DNA of 64,000 bases from Chitinophagaceae bacterium. Its GTDB lineage: Bacteria > Bacteroidota > Bacteroidia > Chitinophagales > Chitinophagaceae. Where the stretch lies: assembly GCA_019638475.1 (NCBI GenBank), contig JAHBTR010000001.1, positions 674,723 to 738,722 on the forward strand, in the 5' to 3' direction. Both the position numbers and the translations under genes were made by a program. The notes under the pieces were generated by a model, which was not told the origin of the DNA, ran no database searches, and worked only from the letters and a program-made list of their open reading frames with translations. Of this stretch, positions 8,506 through 18,227 are shown piece after piece; positions within the stretch are counted from its first letter, which is position 1; each line of letters begins with the position of its first letter.

Positions 8506-11301
8506 TTATGATGGATTGTTGTTTAAAGGTAATATTATATTGACAGTTGTGCCTTTATTAAGTTCACTTTCTACAAAAATTTGTCCATTATGCTTATCAA
8601 TAAATTCTTTTACAATAGGTAGTCCTAAACCTGTTCCTTCTATTTCTGTTGTATTAGATGCTCTGTAAAAGGGTTGAAATAAATTGGCTAAATCATTTTC
8701 TGGAATGCCAATACCATTATCTGAAATAGAAATTTTTACAGTTTCATATTCAAAAGATATTGTCATTTTTATTTCTCCTTCTTCAGAATATTTATAAGCG
8801 TTGTTTAAAATATTTTCTAAAGTATGGTCTAATAATTTTTTATCAAAATTTACTTTTTGTTCTTTTCCCAAAATATATAATATTACTTTTCTTCCATGAG
8901 CATAACGATTATTGTATCTACTTTCTATCAGTTCTTTGCAAAATATTACAAGGTCATCTTCTTCTGGATAAAAAGGTGTTCTTTGTACTTCTTCTCTTCC
9001 AAGTACCAGCACATCAGTCATTAAATCTTGTAACCTTGTTACTTCTGTATTTATTTTTTTAAATTGTTTTTTAAATGGGTTTTGTTGTTTTTCTGTCAAA
9101 TCTTCTAAATATATTTCCATTAATTCTACACCACTTTGTATAACTGTTAAAGGTGTTCTGAATTGGTGCGATGCCATTGATACAAATTGAGAACGTAGTT
9201 CATTTAACTCTCTTTCTTTTTCTAATGCTTGTCTAAGTTCGGTCATTAATTGTTCTCTTTCTGTTATATCTCTTGTGCTGCATATAATAGAGGTAGTTTG
9301 ATTGGCTGTATCAATAATTGGTTTAAAATAAGTTTCTACCCAATAGTATTGATTATTTTTTGCTAAAATTCTGTACCTGAGTTTTACTTCTTCTTTATTA
9401 AATACTATTTTTTCTAAAGCATTTTCTATAAAAGAAGTAGCATCTTCTGCATGAATAATGTATATAAAACTTTTTCCAATTAAATCTTCTGCATTATAGC
9501 CAATTACTTTTTCTGCCGATGGAGAAGCATACATAAAACGACCATCATTATCTAAAACAGAAATAAAGTCTGTAATATTTTCTGAAATAAAACGAAACTT
9601 ACGTTCACTTTCTATCAAATTTTGTTCAGCATTTTCTATATGTGTGTAATCAGATTTTACAATATATATTTTTTCAGCATTTCCTTCGCTATCAAGTGCT
9701 ACAGTTACTTTTTCTAATAGCATTTTGGTTTCGCCAATAGGTGTTGTAATACGATAAAAAAATTCTCCTTTACTTTTATTCTTAACAACTTCGTCCATTT
9801 GCTTTACTATACTTGCATAATCTTCTATATGAATTATTTCTTTCCAGTATAATCCTTTTGAAATAAAATCATCTATATTACAACCATATAAATATTCTAC
9901 ATTATTGCTTACATACTCATATTTTTTAAGTGTAAGATTATAAATGGCATATACATCATCTATATTATTGATAAGGTGCGAAAGCTGATTGGTAACTTTT
10001 TCAATATTCTTTTCATATTCTAATCTTTCTGTTATATCTCTAAATACACATAACAAGTATTTCTTTTCTTTAAAAGAAAAAATTGATGTAGATAATTCAA
10101 ATGGAATATGTTTTTTATTATCTTTAGAGGAAAAAACTATTTGCTTACTTTTTACAGATGTTGAGCTTTTGCTGGCATGTTTTAAAATATCATGAAACTT
10201 TTTTCTTTTCTCTATAGACCATTGTGCATAATATTGACCAATCCATTCTTTTGGTGTATAACCTAATATAGATACAGCATTGTTTATATTTTCAATTTGC
10301 CCTGTTTGAATATCTATTGTTAAAATAATTTCTTTACTACTGTTAAGAATTGTGTTAAGTCTTTCATTACTTTCTTGTACTTGTTGTAGCAAAAGTTCAT
10401 TACTTTTTTTTAGTTCAACATTTAATTGCTGTTCATTTTGAATATCAGAAACTGTACCTGCTACAAAAGTTGGCTTGCCATTTTCATCTCTCAATATTGA
10501 TTGCCTTACTTTTATCCATATATATTGTTTTTTATCGGCATCCATTACTCTAAGGCTAAACTCATTTGTGTTTGTATCAGTTTGAGCTAAAAAATTTTTA
10601 AAATTTTGAACTGTTTTTTCAATATCGTCTTTATAAATTTGGGTTGAATGCCATATATCATCTGCGGAGAATATTTTTTGAGGAATAAAATTGCCTATTC
10701 GTGGAGAATAGCCTATAATGCGAATAGTTTTTGTTTTAATATCGTAATCAAAAATTAATTTATTAAGTATGGTTAAAGTAGTTTCATATATTTCATTACG
10801 ATTATAAAGTTGATGTTTTATTGTTTCTGAAAGAGAAGCATTATTTATAGCAGTAGATAATTTTTGAAAAACTATTTGATACTTTTCCCAACTGATAATA
10901 TGATGAGAACCCAATAAAATCAGCTCTTGATGATTGTTTTTATTTAAAGGAAATATGGCAATGCTTTCTAATGTGCAAAGCTGCATTAGTGTTTTAATTT
11001 CTTGTGTAGCATTGTTTGTGTTAAGAATATAAGTATTGGGTGCTAATTGTATAACCTCGTTATAAATTTGTTGAATATTTTCTGCTGTACAGGATAATGC
11101 ATTATTGTGTACAGACTGAAATATATGTGTATCATTTTCTGAATGAAAAGTAATACGACAAAAAGAAATATCTAACTGTGTTACAAAATAAGTAGCAATA
11201 TTTTGTAATGCCTCCGAAGTATTATTTCGATTGATGAGCTGCTCATAACAATAAGCAAGCAAAGAGTCGTTACTAATTTTTATGGTTGTTGTAACTGACA
11301 T
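8506..11301 (-). CDS. Multi-PAS sensor histidine kinase
   Basis: This 931-residue kinase has no clear membrane segment and is probably cytoplasmic. An N-terminal region of about 170 residues looks GAF-like. It is followed by four PAS-type modules (about 185-300, 310-435, 440-565 and 575-690), recognisable by repeats such as GYTPKEWIGQ and IGYNAEDLIGKSF and by PAC-type ends (FRDITERLEYE, CSTRDITERE). The kinase core has the phospho-acceptor histidine in SMASHQFRTPLTV, the N box NILNNAYKYS, G1 DNGIGIPEN and G2 GTGLGLPIVKEFIDKHNG. There is no attached receiver; the downstream gene at 7376-8488 supplies one. The signal it senses cannot be inferred from the sequence. Confidence 0.93.
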   Translation of the reverse strand: MSVTTTIKISNDSLLAYCYEQLINRNNTSEALQNIATYFVTQLDISFCRITFHSENDTHIFQSVHNNALSCTAENIQQIYNEVIQLAPNTYILNTNNATQEIKTLMQLCTLESIAIFPLNKNNHQELILLGSHHIISWEKYQIVFQKLSTAINNASLSETIKHQLYNRNEIYETTLTILNKLIFDYDIKTKTIRIIGYSPRIGNFIPQKIFSADDIWHSTQIYKDDIEKTVQNFKNFLAQTDTNTNEFSLRVMDADKKQYIWIKVRQSILRDENGKPTFVAGTVSDIQNEQQLNVELKKSNELLLQQVQESNERLNTILNSSKEIILTIDIQTGQIENINNAVSILGYTPKEWIGQYYAQWSIEKRKKFHDILKHASKSSTSVKSKQIVFSSKDNKKHIPFELSTSIFSFKEKKYLLCVFRDITERLEYEKNIEKVTNQLSHLINNIDDVYAIYNLTLKKYEYVSNNVEYLYGCNIDDFISKGLYWKEIIHIEDYASIVKQMDEVVKNKSKGEFFYRITTPIGETKMLLEKVTVALDSEGNAEKIYIVKSDYTHIENAEQNLIESERKFRFISENITDFISVLDNDGRFMYASPSAEKVIGYNAEDLIGKSFIYIIHAEDATSFIENALEKIVFNKEEVKLRYRILAKNNQYYWVETYFKPIIDTANQTTSIICSTRDITEREQLMTELRQALEKERELNELRSQFVSMASHQFRTPLTVIQSGVELMEIYLEDLTEKQQNPFKKQFKKINTEVTRLQDLMTDVLVLGREEVQRTPFYPEEDDLVIFCKELIESRYNNRYAHGRKVILYILGKEQKVNFDKKLLDHTLENILNNAYKYSEEGEIKMTISFEYETVKISISDNGIGIPENDLANLFQPFYRASNTTEIEGTGLGLPIVKEFIDKHNGQIFVESELNKGTTVNIILPLNNNPS

Positions 11302-11531
11302 TGGCTTTATATTACAATACTTAATTAACTTGATATGTTAGTTAAGTTGGTATTTTATTTAAGGTAAATAACAAGCGTAAACATAGCTAATTTAAGTAAC
11401 AAAACCTTGAAAAATGAATGTTCATTTTACAGAACTACACTACTTGATGAAAAATAGCTATTAGTAGCAAGTTTTTCATACAGTATTTTTCTTTTTTGTA
11501 TTGTTGTCTGTATAAATTTTGGTTCATCAAT

Positions 11532-11933
11532 TCAAGAGGCGTTTTTCAACATATAACCACGAATGGCAAAATTTTTCAGTATAGAAGCTGCCCATTGTCT
11601 AAATTGTGTTGCTCTTTGAGAATTGACACGATATCCAACTGAAATAATTGCATCTAAATTGTAAAATTTTGTCTTATAATTTTTTCCGTCTGTAGCAGTA
11701 TGTGCAATTTTTGCACATACTGAATTTTCTGTAAGTTCTTGTGTGTCAAAAATATTTTTGAGATGCTTTGTAGTTACACTTCTTTCTACACCAAATAATT
11801 CGGCAATTTTTTGTTGGGTAAGCCAAATCATTTCGTCCTGCACACGAACCTCAATAGTATTTTCTCCTGCTTGTGAAGTGAAAATTAAAAATTCGGCTGT
11901 GCTATTGCGTATTTGTAGTTTATTTTTACTCAT
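11532..11933 (-). pseudogene. Truncated RhuM-family (virulence protein) gene
   Basis: The 133 residues match only the N-terminal part of RhuM-like proteins: AEFLIFTSQAGENTIEVRVQ, the helix-turn-helix-like WLTQQKIAELFGVERS, LKNIFDTQEL, DGKNYKTKFYNLDAII, SVGYRVNSQRATQFRQWA and FAIRGYML. Full-length members usually exceed 300 residues. After GYML the frame breaks: adding one base to the A-run would give KKRLLN, matching the expected KKRLEN-type continuation, and a stop follows at once in that frame too. The gene has therefore lost its C-terminal half and looks like a remnant. The 230 bases on to the kinase gene contain nothing I can recognise. The family is typical of accessory regions and is often near restriction systems; its function is unclear. 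Confidence 0.75.
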
Positions 11934-11990
11934 TAAATTTCTTGCAGTTCTACTTTACTATTTTTTTAATAAAGGCAATTATAGAAATGA

Positions 11991-13247
11991 TTATAATAAT
12001 TTTAATTTAACTGTTTCAATTCTGGTATCGCTTACACTTAAAATATCAAACTGATACTTGCCTATAATAATTGTTTCTCTTTTAGCAGGAATAGAGCCAT
12101 AATAATTAATAATAAAACCAGACAGTGTTTCAGATTCGCTACTATTAAAAGAAAATTTATATTTTTCGTTTAGCATATCTAATTCAAGTCTTCCACTTAA
12201 TACAAATTCTGTTTTAGATAATTGCTTATTTACAAAAGTATCTATGTCATATTCATCTTGTATATCTCCAAAAATTTCTTCTAAAATATCTTCCATTGTA
12301 ACAATACCAGCAGTTCCTCCAAATTCATCTACTACCCAAGCTATGCTTTTTCTTTCTTTTGTAAATTTTTCAATTAAGTCTATTGCATTCATTGCTTCTG
12401 GAATAACAGGAATAGGCAATAATATTTCTTGAATTTTTGCAGGTTGTTTAAATAAATCTAATTGATGTATGTAGCCTACAATATTGTCAATATTTTCATC
12501 ATATACAATAAGCCTTGTAAGTTTGGTTTGTATAAATAGTTTTTTTACATCTTCAATAGGTGTTGTTATTTCTAATGCTTCAATTTCTGTTCTTGGTACT
12601 AAGCATTGACGAATTTTTACAGTAGGTAGTATTAAAGCATTTTCAAATAATTCTTTGTTCAATTCTTCCCCTGTATCATCATAATCTTTTGTTTGTTGAA
12701 AAAAATGCTCAAGGTCTATATGAGAGAAGGCTTCTTTTTTTTCACTCATTCTAACATTAAATAAATATTTCAACATCCATGTAGAAATAATTATAAAAAA
12801 TGATGCAAAGGGTTTAAATAAATGATGAAATATATTGGCTACAAAAGCAAAAGAAGTTAGTAGTTTATCACTCTTTGCACGAAAAATTGCTTTGGGTATA
12901 AACTCTCCTAAAATAAGTATTACCAACCCTGCAAAAAAAGTATCAACAGCTAATTGTAAATATTCATTTTTTACTCTAAAAATGTGCCAAAAAGAATATT
13001 GAAGCAAATAGCTAAAAAGCAAACCATATACAACATAAAAGAAATTTAGCCCAATAAGGCAAGAGCCAATAAACCCTACAGGATTTTCTAAAAATGAAGA
13101 AATAATAATGCTACTGCGGTTACCTTGTTTCTTTTTCAACTCAACAGAAAATCTATTAGCACTTATAAAAGCAATTTCATAACCTGCAAAAAAACCAATT
13201 AGTACAATAGTAATAATAAGTAAGAAAAAAAAATATATACCTTCCAT
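11991..13247 (-). CDS. CNNM/CorC (hemolysin C-like) family membrane protein
   Basis: The N-terminal DUF21/CNNM domain (residues about 1-170) has three to four membrane segments, starting with FFFLLIITIVLIGFFAGYEIAF cut short by charged residues. A pair of CBS domains follows (about 200-320, with VPRTEIEALE and DEFGGTAGIVTMEDILEEIFG), and then a C-terminal CorC/HlyC transport-associated domain ending in IETVKLKLL. Relatives take part in magnesium or cobalt homeostasis; GldE of gliding Bacteroidota belongs to the same group, but the gliding neighbours of gldE are not here, so that name is not given. A TATATTCG-like -7 box lies directly upstream on the minus strand (13253-13260). Confidence 0.88.
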   Translation of the reverse strand: MEGIYFFFLLIITIVLIGFFAGYEIAFISANRFSVELKKKQGNRSSIIISSFLENPVGFIGSCLIGLNFFYVVYGLLFSYLLQYSFWHIFRVKNEYLQLAVDTFFAGLVILILGEFIPKAIFRAKSDKLLTSFAFVANIFHHLFKPFASFFIIISTWMLKYLFNVRMSEKKEAFSHIDLEHFFQQTKDYDDTGEELNKELFENALILPTVKIRQCLVPRTEIEALEITTPIEDVKKLFIQTKLTRLIVYDENIDNIVGYIHQLDLFKQPAKIQEILLPIPVIPEAMNAIDLIEKFTKERKSIAWVVDEFGGTAGIVTMEDILEEIFGDIQDEYDIDTFVNKQLSKTEFVLSGRLELDMLNEKYKFSFNSSESETLSGFIINYYGSIPAKRETIIIGKYQFDILSVSDTRIETVKLKLL

Positions 13248-13305
13248 ACTTACGAATATAGATAAAAATTAAGGAAACAAAAGTTTTTTTAAGTATTAGT
13301 TATTA

Positions 13306-13313
13306 TACTTTTG
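13306..13313 (+). promoter_or_regulatory. Probable -7 promoter box (TACTTTTG)
   Basis: TACTTTTG fits the Bacteroidota TAnnTTTG -7 element and lies only 6 bases before the ATG of the first LTA-synthase-like gene, so the transcript would be almost leaderless. No good TTTG -33 element is seen. Confidence 0.45.
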
Positions 13314-13319
13314 TGAGGA

Positions 13320-15329
13320 ATGAAAAAAGTAAAAATTCCACGTTATATAGCGTGGCTTATTCAAACGGGTATTATTTTTTTAATATTAATGAGCCTGCTT
13401 CGCTGGTTGCTTGTTATATTTTTCAGAACACCATCTGAAAAAAGTATTTCATTAATAGATGCTTATTTATTAGGCTTTAGGTTTGATGTAAGATTTGTTG
13501 CCATAGCATTATTGCTTATTTTTTTAATTGGCAATATTCCTTTTTTACATCCTATCAATAAAAAATGGGGTGAAAGAACGGCATTTTTAATTTGGACAAT
13601 ATTTATTGTAACGCTTTGCGTTTTTTATGCTGCAGATTTTGCTCACTATTCATATTTACGTCAAAGATTAAATGCCAATGTGCTAAACTTTTTGCAAGAT
13701 GCAAAAATTTCATTTAGTATGATGTGGCAAAGCTATCATTTAGGATGGATAATTATAGGCTTGATACTTCTATCTTCTCTTTTATTAGGTATTGTAAAAC
13801 TCAATTATAATTATATATTAAGCAAACCCAATGTTTCTACTAAAAAAAGTAAAATTATATGGGCAATCATATTTGTATTATTAATGGCATATTGTATAGT
13901 AGGCAATATTGTTTTGAAAGGAGGACAATATCCACTACGTTGGAGCAATGCTTATACTTTAGGTAGTGATTATGCTGCCAATATTGCCCTTAATCCTTTT
14001 CAATCTTTTTTCAGTACTATGAAATTTAGAACTATCACTTACGATAAGGCTAAAGTACAAGAACATTATGATTGGATGAGTGCATACTTAGGTGTTCCTG
14101 AAAATGAAAGAGATACCAATACTTTACATTTTAAAAGAAGCATTACCAATACGTCAAATACTTTAACACAACAACCTATTCAAAATGTAGTATTGGTTAT
14201 TTGTGAATCTTTTTCTGCTTATAAAAGTTCTATGTATGGCAACCCCTTAAATACTACACCATTTTTTGCTGAAATGTGTAAGCAAGGTGTATTTTTTGAT
14301 AGAGCATTTTCTCCTGCTTATGGAACAGCAAGGGGCGTTTGGGCTATTGTTACAGGCATTCCAGATGTGCAGTTATATAAAACATCAAGCAGAAATCCTG
14401 CTGCAGTTAATCAGCATACTATTATAAATGATTTTAAAAATTATGAAAAATTTTATTTTTTAGGAGGTAGTAGTAGTTGGGCAAATATTCGTGGATTACT
14501 TACTAATAATATTGAAAACTTGAATTTGTATGAGCAAGGAAGTTATAGCTCTGAAGAAATTGATGTGTGGGGTATTAGCGATAAAAATCTTTTTCTGGAA
14601 GCCAATAAAGTATTAGCAAAACAAAACAAACCTTTTTTTGCAGTAATACAAACAGCCGATAATCATAGACCATATACAATACCTAAAGACGATTTGAAAG
14701 AATTTAAAAAACAAAAAATAAAAAAAGATTCTTTAAAAAAATATGGATTTGAAAATAATGATGAGTACAATGCTTTTAGATATACCGATTTTAGTTTTGA
14801 AAAATTTATAGAAGCAGCACGAAAAGAAAAATATTTTAATAACACTTTATTTGTTTTTATTGGAGACCATGGCATAAGAGGCGATGCAGGAAATATTTTG
14901 CCAAAAGCCTTTACAACTCAGGGTTTAACCAATATGCATGTGCCATTATTATTTTATGCACCAAGTATTTTAAAACCTGCCACCTCTAATTTACCTGCAT
15001 CTCAAATGGATGTATTGCCTTCTATTGCTTATTTATGCAATATTGATTATACCAACACTACTTTGGGTAGAAATTTATTTTCGTTAGAAAATAATGATAA
15101 AAATTATGCTTTTATTTTTGATGAATCTGCAAAAATTATTGGAGCATTAAATAAAACACATTTTTACAACTATCAAATGAAAGATAGTCAGATAGAAAAT
15201 TTTGAAAGCATTATTAACAATAATCCTGTAACAAATGATAGCCTTAAAAAGCAAATGCGTTTTATAACAGATGCTTTTTATGAAACATCAAGGTATATGT
15301 TATTGAACAATAAAAAGCAAATACCTTAA
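13320..15329 (+). CDS. LTA-synthase-like sulfatase-fold membrane protein, first of tandem pair
   Basis: Five N-terminal membrane segments (residues about 10-210) anchor an extracytoplasmic alkaline-phosphatase-superfamily domain. Its metal and catalytic residues can be seen: the glutamate in VLVICESFSAYKSS, the nucleophilic threonine in YGTARGVWAIVTG, and the aspartate-histidine pair in FIGDHGIRGD. Family members move phosphoglycerol or phosphoethanolamine groups onto glycolipids or sugars, or cleave sulfates. In a diderm Bacteroidota the substrate is more likely an envelope glycolipid or lipopolysaccharide than lipoteichoic acid. The gene is followed after 2 bases by a homologue with the same architecture, so the pair is one operon and a tandem duplication. 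Confidence 0.87.
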   Translation: MKKVKIPRYIAWLIQTGIIFLILMSLLRWLLVIFFRTPSEKSISLIDAYLLGFRFDVRFVAIALLLIFLIGNIPFLHPINKKWGERTAFLIWTIFIVTLCVFYAADFAHYSYLRQRLNANVLNFLQDAKISFSMMWQSYHLGWIIIGLILLSSLLLGIVKLNYNYILSKPNVSTKKSKIIWAIIFVLLMAYCIVGNIVLKGGQYPLRWSNAYTLGSDYAANIALNPFQSFFSTMKFRTITYDKAKVQEHYDWMSAYLGVPENERDTNTLHFKRSITNTSNTLTQQPIQNVVLVICESFSAYKSSMYGNPLNTTPFFAEMCKQGVFFDRAFSPAYGTARGVWAIVTGIPDVQLYKTSSRNPAAVNQHTIINDFKNYEKFYFLGGSSSWANIRGLLTNNIENLNLYEQGSYSSEEIDVWGISDKNLFLEANKVLAKQNKPFFAVIQTADNHRPYTIPKDDLKEFKKQKIKKDSLKKYGFENNDEYNAFRYTDFSFEKFIEAARKEKYFNNTLFVFIGDHGIRGDAGNILPKAFTTQGLTNMHVPLLFYAPSILKPATSNLPASQMDVLPSIAYLCNIDYTNTTLGRNLFSLENNDKNYAFIFDESAKIIGALNKTHFYNYQMKDSQIENFESIINNNPVTNDSLKKQMRFITDAFYETSRYMLLNNKKQIP

Positions 15330-15331
15330 CT

Positions 15332-17311
15332 ATGCTTATAAAATGGAAAGTTCCCAAAACTATTCAATGGGTAATTAGGTTATTTTTTATTTTTCTTTTA
15401 GTATTTACATTATTTAGAATAACTACTTACTGGGCTTTTAAGCCAGATTATATTACATTTAAAGATGTATGGAGCAGCTTTATAATGGGTGCCAGATTTG
15501 ATATAAGATGGATAAGCATATTATTAATACCTATTGTGCTGCTTAGTTTTGTTCCAAAATTATCGCCATACAGTTCATTTATTGCTAAAAGAGTATGGAT
15601 TATTTATTTAGCTACCATTACTTTTTTTATCATGTTCTTTTTTGGAGCAGATTATGGACACTTTGCTTATGTAAGTACAAGGCTAAATGCAAGTGCTTTA
15701 AACTTTGCAGAAGATGCTAAAATTTCTTTTGAAATGCTTTGGGAATCTTACCCAATATTTTGGCTGCTTATTGCTTTAATTATTATGGCAATTCTTTTTC
15801 ACAAATTGTATAAAGCTACTTATCAGCGTGTAGAAATAAATAATACAGAAGCTATTAATTATAGAAGAAGATGGTATGCTTTTATAGCATTTCTTTTATT
15901 CTTAGGTATTTATGGCAAACTTTCTACCAATCCATTAAAATGGAAAGATGCTTTTGTTTATAAAGACAATTTTAAATCATACTTAGCATTAAATCCATTA
16001 CAAAATTTTTTTACTACACTTCGTTTTAGAAAACCTCAGGTAGATAATAAAATAGTGCATAACTCTTATAACAGTATAGCAGATTTTTTGCAATTAAATA
16101 CCTCAACTAAAAAACAAACAACTTTTAAAAGGTGGGAATATCCTAATAGCCATGCTTTAGAAAGCAAACCCAATATTGTATTGGTTATTTGCGAAAGTTT
16201 TAGTATGTATAAAAGTAGTATGAGTGGTAATCCACTAAATGCTACTCCATATTTTGATACACTTAGTAAACAAGGAATTTTTTTTAATCATTGTTTTACA
16301 CCACACTTTGCTACAGCAAGAGGCGTTTTTGCTGTATTAACAGGTATTCCAGATGTGCAGTTATCTAAATTTAGTAGTAGAAATGAAGAGAGTATTCATC
16401 AACATACTATCATCAATAATTTTGAAGACTATGAAAAATTTTATTTTATAGGAGGTAGTAGCGAATTTAATAATTACAAAGGCTTATTAAGTAATATAAA
16501 AAATCTTCATTTATACGAAGAAGGAAATTATACTTCGCCAAAAGTAAATGTATGGGGCATTAGCGATAAAGATTTATTTACAGAAAGCAATCATATTTTG
16601 GCTAAACAAGACAAACCTTTTTTTGCTATTATACAAACAGCAGGCAATCACAGACCATATACTATACCAGAAACAGATAAAGATTTTGTAAAGCAACATT
16701 TTTCAAAAGATACTTTAAAAAAATATGGTTTTGAAAGCGATGATGAATACAATGCTTTTGCTTATATGGATTATGCAATAGCACATTTTATGAATATAGC
16801 TAAAAAACAGCCCTATTTTCATAACACTATTTTTGTTTTTATAGGAGACCATGGTGTAGAAGGTAATGCCTCTGCTATGTATCCTTCTGCATGGACAACT
16901 AATAGATTGAGTGATGAGCATGTGCCTTTATTATTTTATGCACCATCATTATTATCGCCAAAGCAATACAATAAAGTAGTTTCTCAGATAGATGTATTAC
17001 CTACCATAGCTGGTATGATATATCAGCCATATTATAACACTACACTTGGAAGAGATATTTTAAAACCTACCATCAAAACTAATGGGGCTTTTATTATTCA
17101 TCACGATGAAGGAAAAATAGGCTGGCTAACAGACTCTTTTTATTTTGTAAAAAATATTCGTTTTGAGCAAGAAGAATTAATTCCTGTACAATCAGATTCA
17201 GCATACTGGACTCCACAACAAGCAAAACTTATTAAAAAAAGATTTTCTTCTTTTACTACTGCATTTTATGAAACAGCTAAGTGGATGCTTATTAATAATA
17301 AAGAGCCATAA
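15332..17311 (+). CDS. LTA-synthase-like sulfatase-fold membrane protein, second of tandem pair
   Basis: This paralogue of the preceding gene has the same layout: five membrane segments, then the extracytoplasmic catalytic domain with VLVICESFSMYKSS (metal glutamate), FATARGVFAVLTGIPDVQLS (nucleophile threonine) and FIGDHGVEGN (aspartate-histidine). Blocks such as KYGFESDDEYNAFAY, VWGISDKDLF and EHVPLLFYAPSLL are shared with the first copy, while the periplasmic linker and the C-terminus differ. Both copies keep the full active site, so they may act on different acceptors or as a hetero-pair. It ends 31 bases before a convergent methyltransferase gene. Confidence 0.87.
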   Translation: MLIKWKVPKTIQWVIRLFFIFLLVFTLFRITTYWAFKPDYITFKDVWSSFIMGARFDIRWISILLIPIVLLSFVPKLSPYSSFIAKRVWIIYLATITFFIMFFFGADYGHFAYVSTRLNASALNFAEDAKISFEMLWESYPIFWLLIALIIMAILFHKLYKATYQRVEINNTEAINYRRRWYAFIAFLLFLGIYGKLSTNPLKWKDAFVYKDNFKSYLALNPLQNFFTTLRFRKPQVDNKIVHNSYNSIADFLQLNTSTKKQTTFKRWEYPNSHALESKPNIVLVICESFSMYKSSMSGNPLNATPYFDTLSKQGIFFNHCFTPHFATARGVFAVLTGIPDVQLSKFSSRNEESIHQHTIINNFEDYEKFYFIGGSSEFNNYKGLLSNIKNLHLYEEGNYTSPKVNVWGISDKDLFTESNHILAKQDKPFFAIIQTAGNHRPYTIPETDKDFVKQHFSKDTLKKYGFESDDEYNAFAYMDYAIAHFMNIAKKQPYFHNTIFVFIGDHGVEGNASAMYPSAWTTNRLSDEHVPLLFYAPSLLSPKQYNKVVSQIDVLPTIAGMIYQPYYNTTLGRDILKPTIKTNGAFIIHHDEGKIGWLTDSFYFVKNIRFEQEELIPVQSDSAYWTPQQAKLIKKRFSSFTTAFYETAKWMLINNKEP

Positions 17312-17342
17312 GTTGTTTGGCTACTCAACACACAATTTTACT

Positions 17343-18092
17343 TTACTTTATATGCTTCTTTGCTATAATAATTAATCTTGGAGAATTTTTAATATTAAAA
17401 CTATTTAATTGATAATCTCCAAAAACTTCTTGTATTTGTAAATGCTGATAAGAAAGCATTTCTGTAAAATCGCCCAAAGAAAATTTGGCAATCTTTTCTG
17501 TAAACAAATGTTTTGGGGCAAAAGACTCTGTATCAATTACCTGTATTTGTTTGTAAAAATGTGTTGCATCGTGCCATCTTGTTATATGAAATTCAGTATC
17601 ATCTATTTTAGTTATATCGTTGCTGTGTAATGTATTTTCTGCATAATGCACATTCAAATAGTCAATTACAAACACACCATTTTTCTTTAAACTGTTGGCA
17701 ATAGTTCTTATGGCATTATCATGTTCTCTTTTTGTTCTAAAATAACCAAAACTTGTAAAAAAATTAAAAGCATAATCAAAATAATTTACCCAAAAAGGCA
17801 ATCGCATATCGTGTTGAAAAAAATGAAGATTATCTGTTTCATTTACTTTAGCTTCTTCTATAGAAGGTAAAGACAAATCAATACCAGTAACATTAAAACC
17901 CATTTCTGCCAATGCAATGCTATGCCTTCCTTTACCACATGCTACATCTAACATATAACTATTGGGTGAGGGGTTTAAATATTGTATTAAAGTGCTGATA
18001 AATCTATAGGCTTCCGTTTCATCTCTGTTCTGATATAATTGGTGATAATAAGGCGATGCAAACCAATCTTTATACCAAGCTTCTTTTCTCAT
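17343..18092 (-). CDS. Class I SAM-dependent methyltransferase, substrate unknown
   Basis: The Rossmann-type fold is clear from the SAM motif LDVACGKGRHSIALAEMG at about residue 48, the acidic end of strand 2 in VTGIDLS, and the post-motif block DMRLPFWVNYFDYAFNFFTS. Relatives are usually annotated only as class I methyltransferases; nothing here identifies a substrate. It is transcribed convergently with the LTA-synthase-like pair and divergently from glmM. A CATCTTTG sequence, one mismatch from a -7 box, precedes it on the minus strand. Confidence 0.85.
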   Translation of the reverse strand: MRKEAWYKDWFASPYYHQLYQNRDETEAYRFISTLIQYLNPSPNSYMLDVACGKGRHSIALAEMGFNVTGIDLSLPSIEEAKVNETDNLHFFQHDMRLPFWVNYFDYAFNFFTSFGYFRTKREHDNAIRTIANSLKKNGVFVIDYLNVHYAENTLHSNDITKIDDTEFHITRWHDATHFYKQIQVIDTESFAPKHLFTEKIAKFSLGDFTEMLSYQHLQIQEVFGDYQLNSFNIKNSPRLIIIAKKHIK

Positions 18093-18198
18093 GTTTTAAT
18101 TTGATGCAAAGATGCAAAAAATAAAATATTTTAGTTAATAGATAACATAAAACAACGTTTAATTTAATACTGTTTAATTTTTGTGGCTGCAAATTTGT

Positions 18199-18206
18199 TA
18201 TGTTTG
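18199..18206 (+). promoter_or_regulatory. Probable -7 promoter box (TATGTTTG) for glmM
   Basis: TATGTTTG matches TAnnTTTG and sits 21 bases before the glmM ATG. The start of transcription would be near 18213. Confidence 0.5.
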
Positions 18207-18227
18207 CCGCCTTAAATAATAGCTTTA

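Noticed and set aside
11430..11525. Short minus-strand frame with a MKNLLLIAIF start behind the rhuM remnant
   Set aside because: Only about 30 codons, no clear continuation after the signal-like piece, and it lies in decayed accessory DNA.
11991..13247. Naming the CorC-like protein GldE
   Set aside because: The fold fits, but the gliding genes that usually accompany gldE are absent here, so the name would be a guess.
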